A program made the position numbers and the translations under genes. Shown piece by piece: positions 1-12,852 of a stretch of DNA of 64,000 nt. This DNA is from Dictyophora rubrovolvata (lineage: Eukaryota; Basidiomycota; Agaricomycetes; Phallales; Phallaceae): NCBI GenBank assembly GCA_029959195.1, contig CP114119.1, forward strand, positions 2,666,001 to 2,730,000. The letters are read 5' to 3'. A model generated the notes under the pieces. It had not been told where the DNA came from. It saw only the letters and a program-made list of their open reading frames with translations, and made no database searches. Position 1 is the first letter of the stretch. The number at the start of each line of letters is the position of its first letter.

Positions 1-479
1 GGACTGGAGCTTGCTGCACAGCCTTGAGCTTCATGTCGATGATTTAGATTTCCGGTTTGATTCCATTGGCCATTACTTTTGCTGTGGACGAGCGCACCCC
101 TCCGATAATCTCCAGGATACTCGTGGGGAAAGCAGTCGGCAGAGGCCTTTCCAAGAATGCAGAAAAAATAATTCTACATACGTGAATTGTTATTACCTAG
201 TCAATGGACAGCGTGTTCTAATTGGTGTACTTACCTGATGGTTCAATTTGCAAATTTCCGGCTCCGTGACTTTGGCAACCCTGTGCGCATCATTACATAA
301 CACGCACTTAATTACGTAATCTGGACAAGTGTTGCGCTCATTAAAAAGGTCCCCACTTCTCGGTGGGTCACTCTGGCAAAGCCACGCACACCCATATCCA
401 TTTCCTTTTTTTTTCGTTGTCGTTTCGCTGCACATACCATCATTTTGTTTAGGTTTTGTTATTCAAATCTATCTAGCAC
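1..479. other. Upstream region of the first gene, no gene assigned
   Basis: Only short unconvincing frames lie here. The last 120 bases are pyrimidine-rich, with a T-run near 405-415 and an AT-rich stretch just before the ATG at 480, as expected of a fungal 5' leader. No TATA box or other clear control site is seen. Confidence 0.4.
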
Positions 480-3400
480 ATGTCTGTGCGATACGTCTAC
501 AAACTCGTCCTACCTGGCGGCGAAGCTCGTCGTGTTAGCCTCAATGCTCAACCCACATGGGATGTGCTTGCTTCTCGTGTACACGAGCTTTTTTCTATTC
601 CTGTGAATGACGTTGGATTGGTTTACGTAGATGAGTATGTGTTTAATTTCTTCCTACTGATCGAGCCTACATGCTAAAGTTCCGGTCTTTCACTTGCATC
701 TTTGTTGTGCGCATGAAGTGATGGGTGAGTCATACATTCTTTCACAACTCCAGCTCTCCCGCGCTCATTCTGATATTACCTCCCAGAGACGAAATCACCG
801 TAAGCTCGGATTTCGAACTTCAAGATTATCATGACAACCTCGACCGCCGGGCCATATCCGTACACCCTTCACCCAGAAAATTCATCGTTCGCAACTTAGC
901 GGTCTCTGGTGCACGCCGTCCTGCGTCTGATTCGTCCAGCTCCAGCTTTAGCTTTGTTAAACATTCACCTGTTGAGCGTAACCCTTCCGTATCTCCGAAT
1001 GGATTACACAAGCCTCGCTCTTTGTCGTCGCCGCAGCCAGTTCATGAGCGCGGCCGGTCCCCTTCTCCTGTTCTTCTTTCCGAAAGTCGAATTATTGCTC
1101 AAGAAGAGGCTGAAGGCTTGATTTCTTTCATCCACGGCCAAAACCAGGTTAGACCCCCGAGTAACATCGGCTTGGAGATCGAGGCGCGTAACTTCATATC
1201 ACCTCCAATTCGCCGTAGATCTCTATCCAACCAGAGGTCTCGATCGTTATCCCCTTCTTTTATCAGGATGGCTGGATCACCCCCTTCTGACGCTCCCGAA
1301 TTCAGCCAGTCTTCCAGACATACTCCCATTCTCCCGGAAATTGTTCGAGACTATCCTCCAACTCCACCTCTGCACTATAGTCATCCTGCCTCTCCTTTTC
1401 CTTATTATCGCCCAGCGCAGTCTTCTCGGTCCGCTTCTCCACCTATTATTCTGGGGGGGATTAGAGGTCCAACTGCGACAGCGAATAGTCCGGTACAATA
1501 CATAACAACTGAAGACATTATGAATTTCATTAACCCTGTTTCGAGGCCACTCTCGAGCCCTTCACGAAGGTCATTAAGCAGTCCAGCGCCTTTTTGGAGA
1601 AGACCACTATCTGTAATCAATACCGACCGCACCAGTCCTCCAAGCCCAAGGCCGTCATCTAGTAACGCTAATTCAAGGCCGCAATCTGTGTCGCTTTTTG
1701 ATCAGTTGAATTCGCGCATACCATTTGTGTCATATACACCGGAGCAAAGGTCGAGACGCTCCTCTGTGGCTACGAATGAACGGAGCACCAGACCCCCGAC
1801 ACCACATTTGATATGCGGATGCCCGTCGCTTCGAGATGATTTTATTCAATCTATAGGGACGAGCCCTTCTCCAGAACGTAGAGGCGTGGTTTTACAGAGA
1901 ATCTTGTATGTTTCTAAGAAAAAACTATACTAACTTCATAAACTAATTTGATTTATCAATTTCGCCCCCCTGTTAGGTCTCTTTCCACCAGGACTTCAAG
2001 GTCGCCTCCTGATAGAACTTCAAGGTCCCCTTCTCCGCGGAGACATAGCCCTCTCTCGACGGCGTTCGTTTTTTTTTACTAGTCTTCAATATTTATGAGC
2101 TTACACTGATTTAGTTCTCCTCAACCGGTGTCTTTTTATAGCCCTCGGTCCGTTGCGAATGAAGCAGATTTTCCGGTGCCCGTTCCAAGGGATCCCTTCG
2201 AATCCCCTTCCAGGTCTCCCTCCAGGGCTTTTTCAAGGTCATCTTCGTTCCCTGGTCGAGCTGGGTTGCGATCACCTCGGTATGTAACTATTTTTCTCTA
2301 ACATCTGAATACGATTAATATTTAACCCAATTCAAGCTTGAGAGCACCTTCAGTTTGCGAGGAAGGTCATATTATCCTTCCTCAGCCCATGTGCTCGAGG
2401 GGGCCTTCGGTTATATCAGAACATCGATCAAGCCTGGGACGCTCGAGATCACCATATCGACCAATTCTCCCTTATATAATCTCCGTTTCAAGACCAGCAT
2501 CGGTGGCGCCATCTACACCAGAACGGTGTCCGGCACGAATCTTCGTCAGCCGCTCGAGATCATCGTCGAGGGAACCGTGGCCTAGTCGAGAACAACCACC
2601 CCGGCCTCCATTAGAGACTTTATATTTGGTGACAGCTCGTAATAATCTAGTCAAAACAACGCTGGAACAATTGCGTAACGTCTCTCAGGGAGTAATGACG
2701 AGTCTTGGACAGGAGATGGAAACACTGAAGGACGAAATGACACAGTCGCTTCAACAGAGATTCGAGGATATGAAACAAGAGACGTTAAAAGGTGCTCAGC
2801 TATCTTTGGATTGCGTTAGGACCGAAATGGATATTGTCAAAGTGGAAGCGCGCGAACTTTTGGAAGTGAAGGACAAGCTTAGAAATGATGTGTCTCAGCT
2901 CGTACATGAGATGCGCACTCTCCGGTGGGACATTGATTTGGCGAAGGATGATCTTAGGCGCATTTCCAGTCAAGTTAACCAGGAAAGGGAGGGTATGGAA
3001 GTGCAAATGCGAGATATGATATCGCAGTTGCAAAAAGAGAGAGCGCTGAGAGACAGTGAGAGGAAGGCGGAGGAGAAGGCGAAAGAGGAGCAAGTGTCGA
3101 CTCGCGGACCGGTTTATAATCCTTATTATATTCCTGTTCCACCGGAATCTCGGCATGAAGCAGCTTTGGGAGAAGATGAAGAGACGGAAGAGGAGGAAGA
3201 AAAAACACAAAGACGTGCATCGACGTACAACCCTTCATATGTCTCGCTCCCAACAAACAAAGAGTCGGCGGATGAGAAGATCGAAGAAAGGATACACACG
3301 CGTGAATCTACAAGTGGTCCCATTCCTGTTTCCCTCCCGCCGGTTGGATTTTGGGCACCGCCGCAGAGAAGAATGACGTGGGGTGGACATTTCCCTATTG

Positions 3401-5598
3401 GACCTGTCGCGCCTCTTCCTCCACCAGTCACGCCTCTTCCACCACCACCTCCACCACCACCTCCACCGCCGCCACCTCGCCCTTTTTCTGAAACATACTC
3501 TGATACTCCCGGAACAAATGTCAACGCTAATGAGAGGCGTTTCCCTAGACATTTGCCACGCCCTCCAACGCAAGAAGATGCTAATGGAAACTCTACACTC
3601 TCCGGTTCTGATCTAGATGGGAACAGCGCACACGTTGGCAGTAATGGATTTAGATCGCCTTTCGTGCCTATGAACTTGAGTCGTGCTAATACAGTTGGCG
3701 GTGGACGGTTCTCTGATTATAGACGGTGGGGTAGAGGGGATGACGTGCTTGGATGGGGAAACTTTGGTGTTCCGGGCAGATACCGTCAGCACCGAACACG
3801 TCCGGATGAACATGAACATGAACATGGGAATTCGTCTTTTGCTAGTGAAGAAAGCCGTGTGATAGATGTACGACGTGGGTTTGTTCCCACTGGTCCTTTA
3901 CCTGCGCACCCCGTGCCGTTCCATGGGCCTTTTGGACTACGAAGAATGAACAGCGTGCCTGGTCGTTTGAACGGTCCAACACGATTTGCTCATCATACTC
4001 ATCATGCCCATAATCATTGGAGACACAGTTTTGATCCCGTTGGTACTATTGTAGAGAACGTTGATCTACCCTCCCATGTTGCGTCTTTTGCACCTCCTGC
4101 GCCTGCACCTGCACCAGGAGCTTCGTCCACTGGCGGTGATTTGTCTTCAAAACCTTCTGCCGAAAGAATGTCTTTGGATAGCACGCGTATTGAGCGAGTC
4201 GAGGTTGAAGAAGCTAGAAGGTCCTACAAATCTAAGAAAGCTGCATGGAAGAGGCGAGTACCCTTTCTTGTTTTTATTTAGTCGTGTTACATTAACCTTT
4301 TTTTTTCAATTGCTCTTCGTTTAGACAACGCGATGAAGCCAGAAAGGCTTTTATGACTCAGACGCCAGGACAGCCAGATTCTTCGACCACGCAACAGCAA
4401 CCCCAACCCGGCCGAGTTAGACCCTTTGATGCCATGACAATTCCTGCTGAACTGCCCAACAGTGGCGGAAACGGTGCTGTCCCAACAATGCCCGGTGCAT
4501 TGCCTGAATTGCCAGCTCCTCGACAAGGTGTACCGCAATCTCGAGCCACCCTACCACCACCGCCGCCTCCTCTGCCGCACTTTCATCAGCAGCAGCAACA
4601 ATCACAGCGGGCTGCAAGTCTGTTTTCGAACATAAGAGTTGGGTATCCTGCCATGCCTGGGTCGTTGCCCATTCCGCCTTCACAGGGGACACCTCAACCG
4701 GATTTACATCAACAACAGCAACAACAACAACCACCGTTACAGCAAGGTTCGGAGTCTAGACCTGTTAGATGGTCTGTTCGGTTTGCGCCACCTCCTGGAC
4801 CTGGATATCCTCATCCACCGTCTCCAGAGCATGTTCGACCTCGCAGTGTTCCATCGCCTTTTCCACAACCGGTTGGTACAGGTGCCGAGTCCACGGATGA
4901 AGAACCGTATGTCCATGTTCTAGTTTCTTGAGATTGAAATTTGTTTCTTAATTAGTTTACATTTAGTAGGCCTGCTCTTCGACCTGTGAATGTAAATGTT
5001 GAATCAAGTGATGAAGAAGGTCGGGATAACTTGTATGTTGTTATTTTCATTCTTAGACTATTGTACTAAGCTTTATTTAGACCCGTCTCACTTCCTCCGC
5101 TGGTACAGCCTGCACAAAGGCTTCCGTTGATTCAGACAGAAAGACAGCTCAAGAATTATGTTTTGAACAAGTTGTTCGCTGTATGTGTGCATTTTTTTTT
5201 TGTGTGGAAAGGAGTAATTCATTTGACATGATTATTTTTGACAGATGGGCTTCAGATCTCAATTCGTGTCAGGTGGTCATTTTGACTATATCGTCGAGAA
5301 AGAAGTCCGAGATGAGGCGGCTCGTGTGAACGGGAACCTACAAAGAGCTGATGTTGTCTCAATTGTGGAACGTCTTGTGGAGCGGTTGCTCTCGAACTCC
5401 AGTTTTTTGAATGGAACGAACGCGAACTCGAATTCTAACTCAAGAAGTATGAGTCCTTCTCCTCGCGTGCCTGCAGCATTGGCTGCTGCGGATGTCAATA
5501 CTTCTAATTCTGGCGTTGGCACTGGATTTGGTTCTGCGGCTGTTCCTGCTTCTAATAGCGGATCTATCCCGGGACAATGGAATGGACGTGATCTCTAA
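480..5598 (+). CDS. Large Ser/Arg/Pro-rich disordered protein with PB1-like N-terminus and central coiled coil
   Basis: Nine exons keep one frame: 480-634, 754-1905, 1977-2063, 2115-2279, 2337-4253, 4325-4906, 4967-5032, 5081-5180, 5245-5598, giving 1525 residues. Residues 1 to about 80 begin with a basic beta strand and end with an acidic D-F-E-L segment, the layout of a PB1 interaction domain; this is inference from pattern. Then comes a long Ser/Arg/Pro-rich stretch with many SRS-P repeats, a strong coiled coil (about residues 618-770, coded near 2630-3095), a polyproline run (near 3415-3480), Gln-rich tracts, and a conserved-looking helical C-terminus around 5140-5400. The intron 4254-4324 must start with GC, not GT: only GC-AG splicing keeps the frame. 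The function is unknown; a scaffold role is plausible from the PB1-like end plus coiled coil. The existence of the gene is secure, its role is not. Confidence 0.85.
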
Positions 5599-6849
5599 AT
5601 CAATTTTGATACTCTTTTTTTTCTCTGATTGTGTATGACTAAACTGTGCTGGGTGATATGGAAAAAGGGGATGGAAAATTTTTGTAGTGAGAGCTTAAGT
5701 AAAATTGTACGCTGTTTTGTTGTTTTGTTGCGTAGCCATCATGCTCCATTGTCTCGAGTGTATGTTATTTATTGCTGTTATTGCTGAACAATGAGAAATA
5801 TACATAAATATGTGCTTGTGAGATGAATGGGATCGATCGGATCGTGCTGCTCCTGCATTGCAGGCTCTTTTTCCCCTGACGACGACCACTGTGTAAATAT
5901 GTAAATACGTGTACAGTGACGTAACCCCGACGATTCCACAAAAAATATCCCGGATCCCCTGAGCAACTTTGCTTAGGCACACACTAATACCCGAATTCGC
6001 ATCTCCAATTAACAAAAAATAAAACAAGTCGAACAACGTGTATCACGAAAACAACGTACGATAGGAGAATAGGACGAGTCATTGTCGACTCGGGAGTAAA
6101 TTCTTCTCGAAATTCATTCCACAAACTGCGCATATATTGTACTAAAAATGGGCAAACAGGATCGAGCATGTGTTGCCTTCATTAATGAAACAAGCACTAA
6201 ACTGGTTACTGGGCTGTGGGCTGTACAGCGAGCAGGGTTAGGGCATGCAATTATGAGCCCAGAAGAGCCTGAGCGTGGACATGCCGTTGGCGGAACGCGC
6301 AATTCGTACACGCGCATTTGCAGCGGAATGACACGAGGTAAGCTCACGGACGGGCGATGGAACGACAAGCTCTAAAATGTCATTGGCTCCCTGGCTCCTT
6401 TCTCACGCGTTACTGACTCGGTCAAAGCTTGCGTGAGGGCTGAAGGGCGTATTTTGGGCGTTGCCTTTTTGTTTATCTCTTTGCTCTCAACCATTACCAT
6501 CTTCCAGCAATCGGTAAATATCATCCTTTGCTCGCTCGCTTTCTGCGCAAATTACCTTCATCTCTCTGTGTCTACCTCGGTCATATATATATACCCCCAC
6601 AGTCTTCGTGCATCGTGCATATCTGCTCGTTTTCTTCCGAACTTTGTGTGAGTGTTCGAGTCATATCGTTGCAAATTGATCCCTTTGCTTATTGCTGTGC
6701 CAACCCCCACCGTATCAGGCTTTCTTTTTCCAACTTACTGTCTCCGAATAATCATAATAATACTCTCTCACCATCGCCTGGTTTCTGTCCAAAGCTACCC
6801 CTTCTCAAGCTACTCGTATTTGAAGATTTTATAACACTTTCACTTCTTC
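5599..6849. other. Intergenic region and long leader of the next gene
   Basis: Holds the 3' end of the first gene and the promoter and leader of the gene starting at 6850. From about 6480 on it is CT-rich, typical of a strongly transcribed basidiomycete leader. I see no further gene; the small frames here lack coding character. Confidence 0.4.
6583..6593 (+). promoter_or_regulatory. TATA-like alternating TA stretch
   Basis: An 11-base alternating T/A run followed by a C-rich patch lies about 260 bases before the ATG at 6850 and just ahead of the CT-rich leader. Position and make-up fit a TATA element, but the transcription start is not visible from sequence. Confidence 0.35.
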
Positions 6850-9800
6850 ATGCCTACCAATATTTTTCACGAGAATATCAATAACGACCGGAACAAGAAA
6901 GTGACCATGAAAATCACTCGCGCACCAACGCTGCACACTCTTTCAACAGATGTTCAAACCCTTTTGCAGACTTCTTCTCTCATATCCTCCGAATTAACAA
7001 CCCTCCTTCGCGCAACACAGCAAATCCTCAGTGCGCATAACGAGCTCAAGGCCCGAATCAAGAGCGTGTCTGAAGGTCTCCAGGATGTCGTCAAAGTCGA
7101 GGAAGGCGTTGTGGGTGGCGACAAGGATGCTTTCCTCGGGTTTGAAACTGATCACGCTCATGATGTCGCCTTTGGTAAAACACCCCCTACGACACCACCT
7201 ACCCTTGCCCTTAGTGACTCTCCTGGGCAAAAGATTTGGAGGCCCAAGGGTCGAGAGGAAGACGACAAGGACGGCATTACGAAGATGAATATCAAGCGTG
7301 ATAGAAGCTCGCAACAATCGTCTCATTCTAACTCACCTTTCCATCAAACATCTCATATAAACTCATCTAACGCGAATACTAACGGACACCCAAAACAACC
7401 ATCCCCTTCTATTCCTGGTGCTTACGTCTTCTCTGAGGCTGCGTCACCCGTCATTGCTGAAAGGGACGTTCTACAACCGTTCAATGGACTCGGCAGAGGC
7501 GGAGAGGAACCAATCGATATCAATGCCGTTCTGGCTCAGCTCGCTGCGCAAGAACGTGAAAACACAGAAGCAAGCAGAAAGAAAGCCCAAGAAAGCGCCA
7601 ATTCCAAGCAAAGTTCCAAAGCTTCCTCTAAAAAATCGACGCCCGCATATCGTGCAAGTCCTCCTAGAACGACAACGGAGAAGATATTAGACCAACAAGG
7701 ACAAGGACAAGGACAAGGGCAGCAGCAGAATCATATATGGAAGCCATCTAGTACATCTCCTAGTCCGTTATGGTCAACATCGACTGTTATTCCCCATGCT
7801 TACTTTATTCCAGACTCTACCGCTGTGAATGAAAAAAACGGCGATGATAATTATGCCTTCTTCCTTAACCCCGACGTCGAAGAAATCGAATATGTTGATT
7901 CCCCGCGCGCTTCACCCGCTACTCAAACCGGTAAACCAATGTCGTTTTTGGTTGTGTTCTTCACCTTACTGATTGAGTCTTGTTTGCAGCGAATGTCCCG
8001 ACAGGTAGCAAGAGCAGCTACGCCTATACTAATGGTCATTCCAATGGCCTGAAACCAGCTGCCAAAACGCCTCCTCAAGTCCCAAGTACCGATCACCTCA
8101 AAAATGGAAGAACCAACAGTGCCTACTCCTACGCATATCCTAACGGCAACACCGCCTCTACCACGAACAACAACAACAACAATGGAGCGACAGCCCAAGA
8201 CTATCAAGCGACCATCCGCGCTACAAGCAACAACAACAACGGAGCGCCGTCCCGTCCTTCCAATCCATTTGCTCATCCCGCTTCTACTGCCCACACAAAC
8301 GGAAACGGTGTTCATATCCACGCCCCTGCACCTGCATTGCCTGCCGGAGCCGCACGTGCGACAAAAGTCCCACTAAGACCTATCACCCCTACGGTTAGCA
8401 GGTCGACAAATGGAAACGGAAATGGAAACGGAAAGGGCAAGGGCAAGGGACATACCCGCTCTCATACCATCCAAAACCAAACGAATGCGGAACTTGGGTC
8501 TACTATTGTTCGTTCCGCGTCTGCGATGTCTAATGCTAGCGCATCGTCTACAAACGTTATGTCTCCTCCATATGCGGTCTTCCATCCTCCGCCCGTTCGC
8601 AAATCTGGTTCCGATTCTGGCTCGGATTCAGACTCTGACTTGGAATCCCAAAAGTTTATGGAAAAGCTGCTTGAAAGAGCAAGTGATACGGAAGGAATCG
8701 GGCAGAACAAAGACAAAGGAAAGGGCAAAGGCAAGGAGAAGGAGAGAGTCGTTGAAGAGAAACGCGGTGCTCCTCCGCTGCAAGTCGTAGTAGAGACCGA
8801 CCGCGACAACAGCGAAACTCGACCTCGACAGACTCCCGAGAGTTCGACATCAAAAGACGCAAGCTCAAGTTCGCCGGCAGCCGATTCTAGCTCAAAACCC
8901 AATTCCAAGCCTCCGTCTGTCAAGTCTGATACGTCGCCCAAGACGTCAGGACAAGCCTTGTCAGACACCGCAGCCACACCCGTAGCAACAAACCCCCAAG
9001 AAAACGCCAACAACAGAACTGGTGATAATTCTCAATCCGATTCCACAGACGCAGTGAACAATCTTTCGGAAACGTCGGCTGCGCCACTCGCCGCGACGCA
9101 AGAAAACACACCGACGCCAGTAACGTCTTCGAGACTCCATGTCTCTCCTTCTCATTCTACGGTGTCAACCTTCTCGCATGACATGCTGAAGTCGCCTCAG
9201 GCTGGACAACGGACCCCTGAACCTGGCGAGACGCCTCGTATTGGGAATGGGAACGGAAATGGGAACGGAGGTCACTCTTCCTCTGGGAGCGCGTCGACGA
9301 CAAGCTTGAGTCTCGGAGCCGCAGGCGAGGCGATGCAGAGTATGAACATCGGTACCACTGCTGTCAAGAATGGTATTCAGACTATTCCACCATCAGCTTT
9401 CGGTAACGTCTCTGCAACCTCATCGCTGAAGAATCCTGCCGCTGTGGTGTCGTCGTCTACGTCTCGCAATTCGACTGTGAGCATGGCTTCTTTACATCCT
9501 TCTTCGCCTTCGTCAAGTTCGACTGGTGGAAGTGGTGGATCTGCACCTGGAAGTTCAAGTGCTTCGCCCGATAGTTCGCCGGATGTTTTTCAAAATGGTA
9601 ATATTCACTCGGGTGGTGGCGGTGGATTGAACTCGATTTCGTCGACCAACGTGAATGAACAAGCACATAGCACCAGGACAGCGTTGAACGGTGGTGGTAG
9701 TCGTGGTTATAGTCATGGGAGTCATGGTCATGGTCATAACCATGGTGGTCATTCGTCAGCGTCATCTTCAGTTTCAACAACTTCAGAAATGTTCGCCCGC

Positions 9801-10852
9801 GCAACCATAACTCGTCAAAGTCACCCTACTAATATCTCCTACAGTAACGGAGTGAACCACGGACACAATGCCGTCAATGGCAACGGCAACCGTGACGCTG
9901 GTGGACTTTTCGGACAAGACGGTCGATCGACATCATCGTATGTGCCGGCGGGATATGCACCGGGGTCGACGCCTCCATCAAGTTTAACGCGCCATACGTC
10001 TTTGCGCCGCGAGAGAGAGCGTGAAAGAGAGCGTGACCGCGAGCAACGGGAGAGAGAATCACAACGGCCTATACCATCCCCTGTTCGAGCTAGTTCGGCT
10101 AGGAGGTCAACTGTGAAAATGGCATCTGTGAAAACCACCAGTGCAAATTCAGGTGCTAACGGCAACGCGGGAGATGTGACCGCGGCCAAGGTCAACAACA
10201 ATGGCGATGCTGAGCATGTACGCAGTTATGCACGTGGACATGGGCATAATCGTACCGTGTCGGATTCAAGCACGATTTCAGGTGTAACGCCGACACAAGC
10301 CAACTTTTCGTCTTTCCATTTCAACCATTTCCCGGGATCGTCGTCTTCGCAGAGTAATAATAATAATTTGGCGACTATATCTGCTCTTCCGACTTTCCAA
10401 CCTCCCACGACGATTAGTATGAATCCTGGTAAGACTTCAGCGACGACTAAGCTGGTACGCCTCGTGGTTCGTCTCTTTTACCGAGTTGAGTTGCTGATTT
10501 GGGGTTTCGATGCTTTTTACAGGAACGATGGATTCCCTCGCTGATGACTCCTGAGGAGAGAGAAAAGAAGCAGGAGGGTGCTACCGGTAATGGAAACGGC
10601 GGCAATGGCAATGGCAGTGGCAATACTACTACTGCTAGTGGTGGAGCTAGTGGCAAGGAAGCTAGGAGATCGGTTCATGGAGTATCACCTTCCTCTACTA
10701 CGACTACCAGCTCTTCATCCTCGTCGGCATCTATCTCTGCCTCGGCCCACCAAGGTCAACAACCATCAGCGTCAACATCAAATGGGAACGCCACCAATGT
10801 CAATTCCACCGCCACTTCTAACGGCGTATCGAAACCTACTTTCGAATGGTAA
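6850..10852 (+). CDS. Large low-complexity (Asn/Ser/Gly-rich) hypothetical protein
   Basis: Three exons, 6850-7930, 7990-10454 and 10523-10852, give 1291 residues. The second intron must use the GTACGC donor at 10455; the tempting GTAAGA at 10429 would break the frame before the final exon. The only ordered-looking parts are a helical N-terminal segment (about residues 20-95, leucine and alanine heptads) and a short charged C-terminal piece with the motif WIPSLMTPEER. The rest is repeats of GNGN, KGKG, SSS, HGH and an Arg/Glu run (10005-10060), meaning intrinsic disorder. No domain is recognised. It follows the first gene in the same direction and could, like it, be a regulatory scaffold, but that is only a guess from composition. 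Gene reality is well supported by length and frame. Confidence 0.8.
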
Positions 10853-12627
10853 ACTCAGAGCATTGACTTAGGGTGCCATTACTTGCTTTGTGAATAGTTA
10901 TTTTTTCTTGTCGCGGCCGTGATTATAGACGGAGAGTGTGTGAAAGGGTTGTTGTATTAGTCTGTCGTTTTGGGAACGGTGTCGGTGACGAGGGATTGAG
11001 GGTGTTTATTTATTTCAAGGTATGCACAGCTGTGTGTCGTTTGTTTTGTTTGTCTTTTCTCATAAACTGATTATTTTTTCCCCGGAAAGTAGATTCTCAT
11101 TCCCTCAAACAATTTATCCCGTGAAAGACTATCTTGGATCTATATTTTGTATCGCGTTGCCAGATGCATTGGTAGCATCGCTCGACCTCCGAAATGTTAG
11201 TTTCTTTCGTCAGGAGCTAGCATTAATGTCGAGCTATGCTTATGCATCCCTCGAGTCAAACCTGGTGTACACGACTTTGGATGGGATGCTCAAAACTCTT
11301 TTTCTTGGCATAAACAACACCCACTGCTGTATTTTTTCCTCCGTGCTTTCTGTTTTGCTCTACCCCTCATGATCTGTGTTTTTCAATAATGACCTCGCTT
11401 TGTTCACGTTGTTGCTTCATCATCGTCATCATCTCGTTTCCGTCGGCTTTCCCAGCGACAGATTTATGAACACCCAATGACATAATTATTTGTATCACAA
11501 GGTTTCCCCTTTCTTGCGTTCCTTTCTCTTTTAGATTATGTCTCCACGTACTGTCGGTTCTTACTTGATTTATGTATACCTAAACTGTCGAAAAAAAAAC
11601 ATATTATTTATGTATAATCGGACTGCATGTTTATTACTAGGCATCATAGTTTTGTGGCTTTATCAAATTTGTAATAGAGTACTATTATCTGTTGTTGCCA
11701 GACAGCAGTTTGTCGGATAGTGGCGTAGGTCTTGATTAGATTAACCGTTCACATCTTATGCTGGTCTGTTACTGTGATACATACAATGGTATAGAGACGC
11801 GATTCTCCGGAGTCTGGTTTATCGTCGCCAATTTTAATGGCTATTAGATTAAGGTCTTAATATTGTAGCGGAGAGAGCCAAGATCTTCTCAGAGAAGAGG
11901 CTCTCACGTGCGAATGTAGAACAATAAGCACCTTCAAAGAGTGAATACGGAAACGCGATCGCTTCAAAGCTCTCAAGTCCAAGTCACAAATTCGTGCATA
12001 ATCACGGCGATTTGATATCCATGTCTTTCCGTAAGAGCCCGCCTAGAAATCTCTCAGATTCAAAGTATGCATTATCGTTATTGATTTCACTTACTTTAAC
12101 AAGGTCGATTTTCCTAGTCAAAAGGCTGCCGCTGCCATCAAACTGATATGAACATACTGGTAAATGCCGCTTCGGACCTACACAGCTGCAGCTCGGGCAT
12201 CCGAAAAACCGCGTGAGGGGAACTCTTTTTTTCGAGTCTCACTTCCGCAACAAAAATCGTTACGATGAGGCTTTAATACAGGAGGCAAGAACTGTGACTG
12301 TGTGACGTCACGTAACGGGCGTCTGGTCTTCCTTCCGTCGCAGTACGCCAGCAAGTTTGTTGTGAATCCTAGTTCCCGTCAAACGGCAGGTCGTTTCAAA
12401 TGTTTTTGTACGTTTATGTCCCAAATTTATTTCTAATAGATGTGTTGAATATGCGGTAAAGATTCGGGTGAATCCCAACGGTGCCGGGAGTCTGGGATTG
12501 ACATTAATGTCAAACACTATGGTGAATTAATCCCAAGCTGTAATGATATCTTAAATGGCCATTTCCCCACTCTCTTTTGGAAAATCATAGAGTCAATTTG
12601 ACGAAATAGGCATGTTCTTTGTATACC
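10853..12627. other. Intergenic region, no gene seen
   Basis: AT-rich sequence after the stop at 10852; the first few hundred bases are likely 3' UTR. Small frames, such as one from 11022, have no family resemblance and no splice logic. Confidence 0.35.
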
Positions 12628-12852
12628 TCAAATCCAAATCGTCTTCGCTGAAACAAATACTCTTGCAGCGGTGGAAGAAGCCGTCTGACTTCGCAAACGA
12701 AACAAAAACGTGATCAGTAACATTACAGCTATAACAGCCGGAACAACCAAAGCGTCAGAAACACTACTACTCTCGCAATGGGAACTGACACCGCCATCCA
12801 CATAAAAATTCTCGAATCGTTGGCTCGCAATTTGAGCCTTCGTTGACATCAT
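12628..12852 (-). CDS. Possible small single-pass membrane protein
   Basis: An uninterrupted 74-codon frame opening with two Met codons. It has a polar N-terminal half with two Ser-rich blocks, one Cys, and a clear hydrophobic helix of about 18 residues (VVPAVIAVMLLITFLF) followed by basic residues, the pattern of a single membrane anchor. I recognise no family. Codon make-up looks coding, but the piece could also be one exon of a larger gene. It stands alone between the low-complexity gene and the TFIIF gene. Confidence 0.35.
   Translation of the reverse strand: MMSTKAQIASQRFENFYVDGGVSSHCESSSVSDALVVPAVIAVMLLITFLFRLRSQTASSTAARVFVSAKTIWI

Noticed and set aside
9640-10070. Tandem Gly/His/Asn and Arg/Glu repeats that might be a DNA-level satellite
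   Set aside because: They are in frame within the second low-complexity gene and are explained as protein repeats.
10429-10434. Strong GTAAGA donor near the end of the second low-complexity gene
   Set aside because: Using it breaks the frame before the last exon; the weaker GTACGC at 10455 keeps it.
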